From positions 1-44,223 of the forward strand of contig JBJXGF010000031.1 in NCBI GenBank assembly GCA_046153015.1: a stretch of DNA of 44,223 nt, given 5' to 3'. Below, in pieces: positions 41,153 through 44,223 of the stretch (position 1 is the first letter of the stretch; every line of letters begins with the position of its first letter). The notes beneath the pieces are model-generated. The model had not been told where the DNA came from. It made no database searches and saw nothing but the letters and a program-made list of their open reading frames with translations. Source of the DNA: JBJXGF01 sp046153015. GTDB lineage: Bacteria; Actinomycetota; Acidimicrobiia; Acidimicrobiales; CAIXPF01. Position numbers and translations under genes: made by a program.

Positions 41153-41519
41153 GACAGTCCTCCCGGCATCCGGTCTCCATCAACGGGTTCGTGCACAGTC
41201 GCACCTCGTGGCCCGCCTCGGCCAGGAGCCGCTCCGTCGCCGCCAATACCTCGAACAGCTCAGGCCGGGCAATCGAATAGAACACCTGCCGACGCTCCGC
41301 CGGCCGGTCGACCACCAGCCCACACTCACGCAGACAGGCCAGATGGTTCGACACGTTCGACTGCGACGACCCCGCCGCCGCCACGAGATCCGTCACCCGG
41401 CGTTCCCCGTCCAACAGCGCCAACAGGATGGACAACCGGGTCGGATCACTCAACCCGTGGAACAACCGGGCAGCCACACCCAGATCGACAGAGCTCGCAG
41501 TCACAGTCATGGTCGACAT
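41145..41519 (-). CDS. ArsR-family metal sensor (CmtR-like), second copy
   Basis: A 124-residue protein from ATG 41519 (a second ATG lies at 41510). Winged helix: LFHGLSDPTRLSILLALLDG and SQSNVSNHLACLRECGLV. The Cys pair in LACLRECGLV is the CmtR-type Cd/Pb site. The C-terminus adds three more Cys (RLCTNPLMETGCREDCHG), more than CmtR needs. The stop overlaps the ATPase start by 8 bp. It heads the five-gene operon ending with the DUF411 protein. Confidence 0.9.
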   Translation of the reverse strand: MSTMTVTASSVDLGVAARLFHGLSDPTRLSILLALLDGERRVTDLVAAAGSSQSNVSNHLACLRECGLVVDRPAERRQVFYSIARPELFEVLAATERLLAEAGHEVRLCTNPLMETGCREDCHG

Positions 41520-41608
41520 TATTGACGATTGATGATGACATCCGCAACCACAGATACCGAACGACGTGAGTTGTGCTCGCGCTCTTGCGATGCCTTTGCG
41601 CCCGACGT

Positions 41609-41634
41609 GACCTTCGGGTTCGGACCCGACGGTC
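41609..41634. repeat. Left-arm hairpin of element 5
   Basis: GACCTTCGGG TTCGGA CCCGACGGTC, nine of ten pairs, ending 4 bp before the iterons. Confidence 0.7.
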
Positions 41635-41638
41635 AATT

Positions 41639-41660
41639 CGTTGTACTGCTGTTGTACGAG
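41639..41660. repeat. 11-bp iteron pair GTTGTAC, left arm of element 5
   Basis: CGTTGTACTGC and TGTTGTACGAG, 70 bp before tRNA copy 5. Matches 32555-32576. Confidence 0.75.
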
Positions 41661-41682
41661 ACCACGGACCTCGAGCAGCAAG

Positions 41683-41712
41683 GAGGCCCTTCCGCCGTAG
41701 CGAAAGTGCCTC
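41683..41712 (-). terminator. Hairpin downstream of tRNA fragment copy 5
   Basis: GAGGCCCT...AGTGCCTC, the same stem as at copies 2-4 with one mismatch. Confidence 0.45.
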
Positions 41713-41730
41713 TGAGCTGGTTCTTTACTT

Positions 41731-41775
41731 TGGTGGCGGGGGCAGGATTTGAACCTGCGACCTTCGGGTTATGAG
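41731..41775 (-). repeat. tRNA-Met(CAT) 3' half, copy 5 (attachment core)
   Basis: 45 bp, identical to copies 2 and 3. GTTGTAC iterons on both sides. The left set belongs to element 5, the right set to whatever lies beyond, whose other end is outside the window. Confidence 0.85.
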
Positions 41776-41895
41776 TGCACCGACGCCCGTGGGAGATGGA
41801 CGGCGCTCATCGGCGTTCTCCCTGATGAACGACCGAATCGGGACCGGCGCACCGCCCCGTCGTATGCGTTGGTGGGATCCCGTTGGTGCTCGTCG

Positions 41896-41917
41896 TGTTG
41901 TACGCCTGTTGTACGGA
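41896..41917. repeat. 11-bp iteron pair TGTTGTAC, right arm after tRNA copy 5
   Basis: TGTTGTACGCC and TGTTGTACGGA, 120 bp after the tRNA fragment. Confidence 0.75.
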
Positions 41918-41969
41918 ACCGCTCCCCGCGGCGGCACCACGCTCGTCTGCACTCGTGGGTGCGAGTCGT

Positions 41970-41991
41970 GCTGACACAGTGCTGACAGCAG
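41970..41991. repeat. 11-bp iteron pair GCTGACA after tRNA copy 5
   Basis: GCTGACACAGT and GCTGACAGCAG, 52 bp after the GTTGTAC pair. Confidence 0.65.
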
Positions 41992-42035
41992 CCGGTCAGG
42001 CTGCGTCGTCGCGTCCGAGGTGGATCGGCGAGCCA

Positions 42036-42221
42036 CTGCGCAGCAATGACGCCGGGCGTCGACGGGAGCCGAGTCATTGAAGGTCAGATCTTGGTTGTGA
42101 CGACCGGGGACTGGCGCAGGGACATGCCCCCCGGTAGGCGTCTCGCCCCGACGGATCGACCACCGCGGGATGAGGACACAAGCCCGCTGTACAGCGAAAG
42201 CGAGCAGGTGAGGAAGCCGGA
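42036..42221. other. Gap between arm repeat and ANTAR gene
   Basis: No coding region or RNA recognised. Confidence 0.4.
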
Positions 42222-42509
42222 TCAGCGGCGACGCTGGACCCTGCCGACGATGTCGGCTGCAACTTCGATGATCTTGCGATTGTCGGCCAGCGACTGCTTC
42301 TTGATCAGCGCGAACGCCGCGTCGGCGGTGCACCCCATCGATCCCATCACAATCCCACTTGCTTGACCGATGAGATCGCGAGTCTCGCGCCCGTCGAGAA
42401 ACTTTTGCAGCTCTTGTTCGAAGGTGTGCTGCCGGCGCTCAAGCTCAGCATGATGGAGCACGTCTCGGCGATCCGTCTCCGCGATGTGCAGCTGATCGCG
42501 CCGATTCAT
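42222..42509 (-). CDS. ANTAR-domain RNA-binding regulator
   Basis: A 95-residue protein from ATG 42509. A charged N-terminal helix (RRDVLHHAELERRQHTFEQELQKFL) is followed by the ANTAR three-helix domain (about 40-92): RDLIGQASGIVMGSMGCTADAAFALIKKQSLADNRKIIEVA, recognisable by QASGIVM and AFALIKK. ANTAR domains bind paired hexaloop hairpins in mRNA and prevent termination. There is no receiver or GAF domain, so its signal must come from elsewhere. A 40-codon reading frame overlaps its start. No hexaloop pair was searched for. Confidence 0.8.
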   Translation of the reverse strand: MNRRDQLHIAETDRRDVLHHAELERRQHTFEQELQKFLDGRETRDLIGQASGIVMGSMGCTADAAFALIKKQSLADNRKIIEVAADIVGRVQRRR

Positions 42510-42628
42510 CTCGGCGACGTGGCTCTGATCGCCGCCAGCGCAGAAGCGAGCAACATGCTGATCTCTGACCGGAGATCGTCCTGGGTGTTGATCTCCGACC
42601 GAAGGTCGTCATGGTCGTCGGTTTCCAC
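42506..42628 (-). CDS. Possible 40-residue leader peptide of the ANTAR gene
   Basis: From GTG 42628 the frame METDDHDDLRSEINTQ contains the repeat DDLRSEI twice and ends LLASALAAIRATSPR with a TGA overlapping the ANTAR start (ATGA). Either it is a small protein coupled to the ANTAR gene, or it is the original N-terminus separated by a frameshift. Not recognised as a family. Confidence 0.4.
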   Translation of the reverse strand: METDDHDDLRSEINTQDDLRSEISMLLASALAAIRATSPR

Positions 42629-42800
42629 CCCCGAAATGGTAGTCGTCCGAGCCCGGGTGTCAACCTGCCGACGAGGCGTCCGCTACTGCCCGGGGCGCCT
42701 CGGACTCTTCAAGGCTCAGGATTGGTGATGTCGCGTTCAGGCGGACGCTCGATGCTGCTGCCAGGGCTCCAGATCAGGCAAGTGTCGTAGAGTTCTCCGG

Positions 42801-43610
42801 ATGGGGGTGGTCGAGGAACTCAACGTGCGAGTGCTCGGCGACCGCGACGGGCAGCCGGTGGTGTTCGCGCACGGCTTCGGTTGCGATCAGCAGATGTGGC
42901 GGCATGTCACGCCGGGGTTCACCGACGACTGTCGAGTCGTGGTGTTCGACATTGTCGGGTGTGGTCGTTCGGACGCGACGCTGTACGACCCGGTGCAGTA
43001 CCGCTCGCTCGATCGCTATGCCGCCGACGTGCTCAGAATCGTCGAAGAGCTCGACTTGTACGATGCGGTCCTCGTCGGTCACTCAGTGAGCGCGATGATC
43101 GGGGCGCTGGCAACGATCGCTGCTCCAGAGCGTTTCGCTGGGCTGGTCATGGTCAGCCCGTCACCTCGCTACATCGACGACGGTGACTACATCGGAGGGT
43201 TCACGCGAAGCGACATCGACGAACTGCTCGACTCCCTCGACAGCAACTACCTCGGCTGGTCCCACACGATGGCACCGGTGATCATGAGCAACCCCGACCG
43301 TCCGGAGCTCGCTGACGAGCTCGAGGCCAGCTTCTGCAGGGTCGACCCGGCGATCGCCCGCCAGTTCGCCCGGGTCACCTTCTTGTCCGACAATCGTGGC
43401 GACCTCGAGAACATCCCGGTACCGACCCTGGTCGTGCAGTGCGCGCACGACGCCATCGCACCCACGGGCGTCGGCGAATACGTCCACCAACATGTGCCGG
43501 CAAGTCGTTTGAAGGTGCTCGATGTTGCCGGCCACTGTCCCAACCTGTCCGCTCCGTCGGAGACAGCACAGACCATCAGGGATTTCATAGACCACCTGAG
43601 TCGACGCTGA
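42801..43610 (+). CDS. rsbQ: RsbQ-like alpha/beta-hydrolase
   Basis: A 269-residue protein from ATG 42801. The opening LNVRVLGDRDGQPVVFAHGFGCDQQMWRHVTPGF is typical of RsbQ, as are DIVGCGRSD and the nucleophile elbow GHSVSAMIGALATIAAPERF (Ser about 95). The catalytic Asp is in CAHDAIAP and the His in VAGHCPNLSAP. RsbQ makes or carries a small ligand for the PAS domain of RsbP in the energy-stress branch of the sigma-B pathway. The next gene, with a TGATG overlap, begins with a PAS domain, exactly the RsbQ-RsbP arrangement. KAI2/D14-type hydrolases share this fold. Confidence 0.88.
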   Translation: MGVVEELNVRVLGDRDGQPVVFAHGFGCDQQMWRHVTPGFTDDCRVVVFDIVGCGRSDATLYDPVQYRSLDRYAADVLRIVEELDLYDAVLVGHSVSAMIGALATIAAPERFAGLVMVSPSPRYIDDGDYIGGFTRSDIDELLDSLDSNYLGWSHTMAPVIMSNPDRPELADELEASFCRVDPAIARQFARVTFLSDNRGDLENIPVPTLVVQCAHDAIAPTGVGEYVHQHVPASRLKVLDVAGHCPNLSAPSETAQTIRDFIDHLSRR

Positions 43611-44223
43611 TGAGCGAACCGAGCGGATCGGGCTCACGTCCAAACGGTGCCGGCCTCGACCCGGATGACGACACGTGGGCGCGCCTGACGGATGACGGAC
43701 CGTTCGGGCTGGTGGTCACCGACGACGCGGGCGTCATCATCTGGGTCAACGGCACACTCGAAACATGGCTTGGCTATGCGCCAGGGGACCTGATCGGTCA
43801 GCGCACCTTTCAGGCGCTGTTGGCACCAGGCGGTCGCATCTACTTCGAAACCCACCTGCGTCCGCTGCTCCAACTGCGCCACGAGGCCAGCGAGATCGCG
43901 CTCGAGCTCGTGCGCAGCAACGGAACCCGACTTTCGTCGTTGCTGAACTTTCGGCGGCGTGAGCGTCGCAATGGCACAGGCCACCTTGTCGACGTCGTCG
44001 TGTTCGACGCGACCGAGCGCCGAAGCTACGAAGCCGAGCTGCTCCAGGCGCAGCGAACGGCCGAACAGTCCGAGTCCCGACTGCAGGTGATGTACGACGT
44101 CGCCGCCGGCATGGCCGCGGCGGTGACCGTGGACGACATCGTGCTGGTCGTCGCTCAACAGGGCACTGTGTCCGGCAGCGGGGCTCGTTGCGCCGTGTGG
44201 ATGTTCGATGACGACCAAAGGTC
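43610..44223 (+). CDS. PAS/GAF sensor protein, probable RsbP-like phosphatase (partial)
   Basis: 204 codons from ATG 43610 to the window edge. The PAS domain (about 25-145) reads DGPFGLVVTDDAGVIIWVNGTLETWLGYAP, LIGQRTFQALLAPGG and ends VVVFDATERRSYEAELLQAQR, the usual PAS-to-helix junction. A second sensor, probably GAF, begins at about 160 (LQVMYDVAAGMAAAVTVDDIV). The coiled linker between them is typical of PP2C phosphatases and histidine kinases. Pairing with RsbQ favours a PP2C domain beyond the edge. Not verifiable here. Confidence 0.8.
   Translation, partial: MSEPSGSGSRPNGAGLDPDDDTWARLTDDGPFGLVVTDDAGVIIWVNGTLETWLGYAPGDLIGQRTFQALLAPGGRIYFETHLRPLLQLRHEASEIALELVRSNGTRLSSLLNFRRRERRNGTGHLVDVVVFDATERRSYEAELLQAQRTAEQSESRLQVMYDVAAGMAAAVTVDDIVLVVAQQGTVSGSGARCAVWMFDDDQR

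Larger units (their letters stand above)
41776..42035. repeat. Right attachment-arm repeat, copy C, with antitoxin fossil
   Basis: Very similar to 5071-5330 over its whole length. At 41999-42030 the minus strand still encodes PIHLGRDDAA and a stop, the exact C-terminus of the XRE antitoxin at 5292, but the gene is cut off directly before that. No gene otherwise. Confidence 0.8.

Noticed and set aside
39320..41525. Long plus-strand frames over the second ATPase
   Set aside because: Same reason as above. High-GC third positions keep the antisense frames open.

Overview
The window is high-GC, densely packed DNA with many GTG starts and frequent 4-base ATGA or 1-base TGATG gene overlaps. The base composition and gene families point to an actinobacterium, perhaps Acidimicrobiia (Ilumatobacter-like). 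That assignment is inference; there is no rRNA or other marker gene here.

The organising feature is a tandem array of integrated elements. Five 45-bp copies of the 3' half of a tRNA-Met(CAT) gene, most likely the initiator tRNA, lie in the same orientation at 5026-5070, 8634-8678, 13690-13734, 32390-32434 and 41731-41775. Each copy has no 5' half. To the right of every copy, after a gap of 118-120 bp, is a pair of 11-bp direct repeats (iterons). To the left of four copies, 56-70 bp away, is another iteron set. The iteron word at the right edge of one tRNA copy matches the word at the left edge of the next: GTTGTAC for 5026-8634, GTTCGCG for 8634-13690, GTTGACA for 13690-32390, GTTGTAC for 32390-41731. 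Each interval therefore looks like one integrated element with its own attP arms. None of the four complete elements contains a recombinase gene. The only integrase is a frameshifted pseudogene (3770-4962) left of the first tRNA copy.

Layout. Region 1 (1-5025) holds an IS21-type end, an addiction-module antitoxin/ParE-RelE toxin pair, a large AEP-primase/helicase of the TOTE conflict-system type, and the dead integrase. Element 2 (5026-8634) holds a HigB-like (broken)/XRE antitoxin module, a second addiction-module pair, and an IS481-type insertion that split the element's own attachment arm and left a 12-bp duplication. Element 3 (8634-13690) holds a PIN toxin/antitoxin pair, a broken MmcQ/YjbR gene, a D-amino-acid-oxidase-like enzyme, a VOC protein, an AraC regulator and a DinB protein. 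Element 4 (13690-32390) is metabolic: YdeI and TetR divergent from an SDR and an NCS1 permease, an XRE/membrane-protein pair, a LysR-GAF chimera, epoxide hydrolase with an MFS exporter, and a bestrophin, hydrolase, DJ-1, F420-reductase-like and LtrA series beside a LysR regulator. It ends with two insertion sequences (IS1182 and IS1380 types) inserted one beside the other at CTAG. Element 5 (32390-41731) is a metal-resistance island: two CmtR-like ArsR sensors, each heading an operon with a P1B-type ATPase, plus LspA, a Met-rich membrane protein, SCO, DUF3703 and DUF411 proteins. Region 6 (41731-end) starts a further element or flank with an ANTAR protein and an rsbQ/rsbP-like pair.

Toxin-antitoxin modules or their fossils sit directly beside the right attachment arm in elements 2, 3, 5 and 6, which suggests a conserved stabilising slot. 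Several cargo genes are frameshifted, so parts of the array are decaying, or the assembly contains indel errors.
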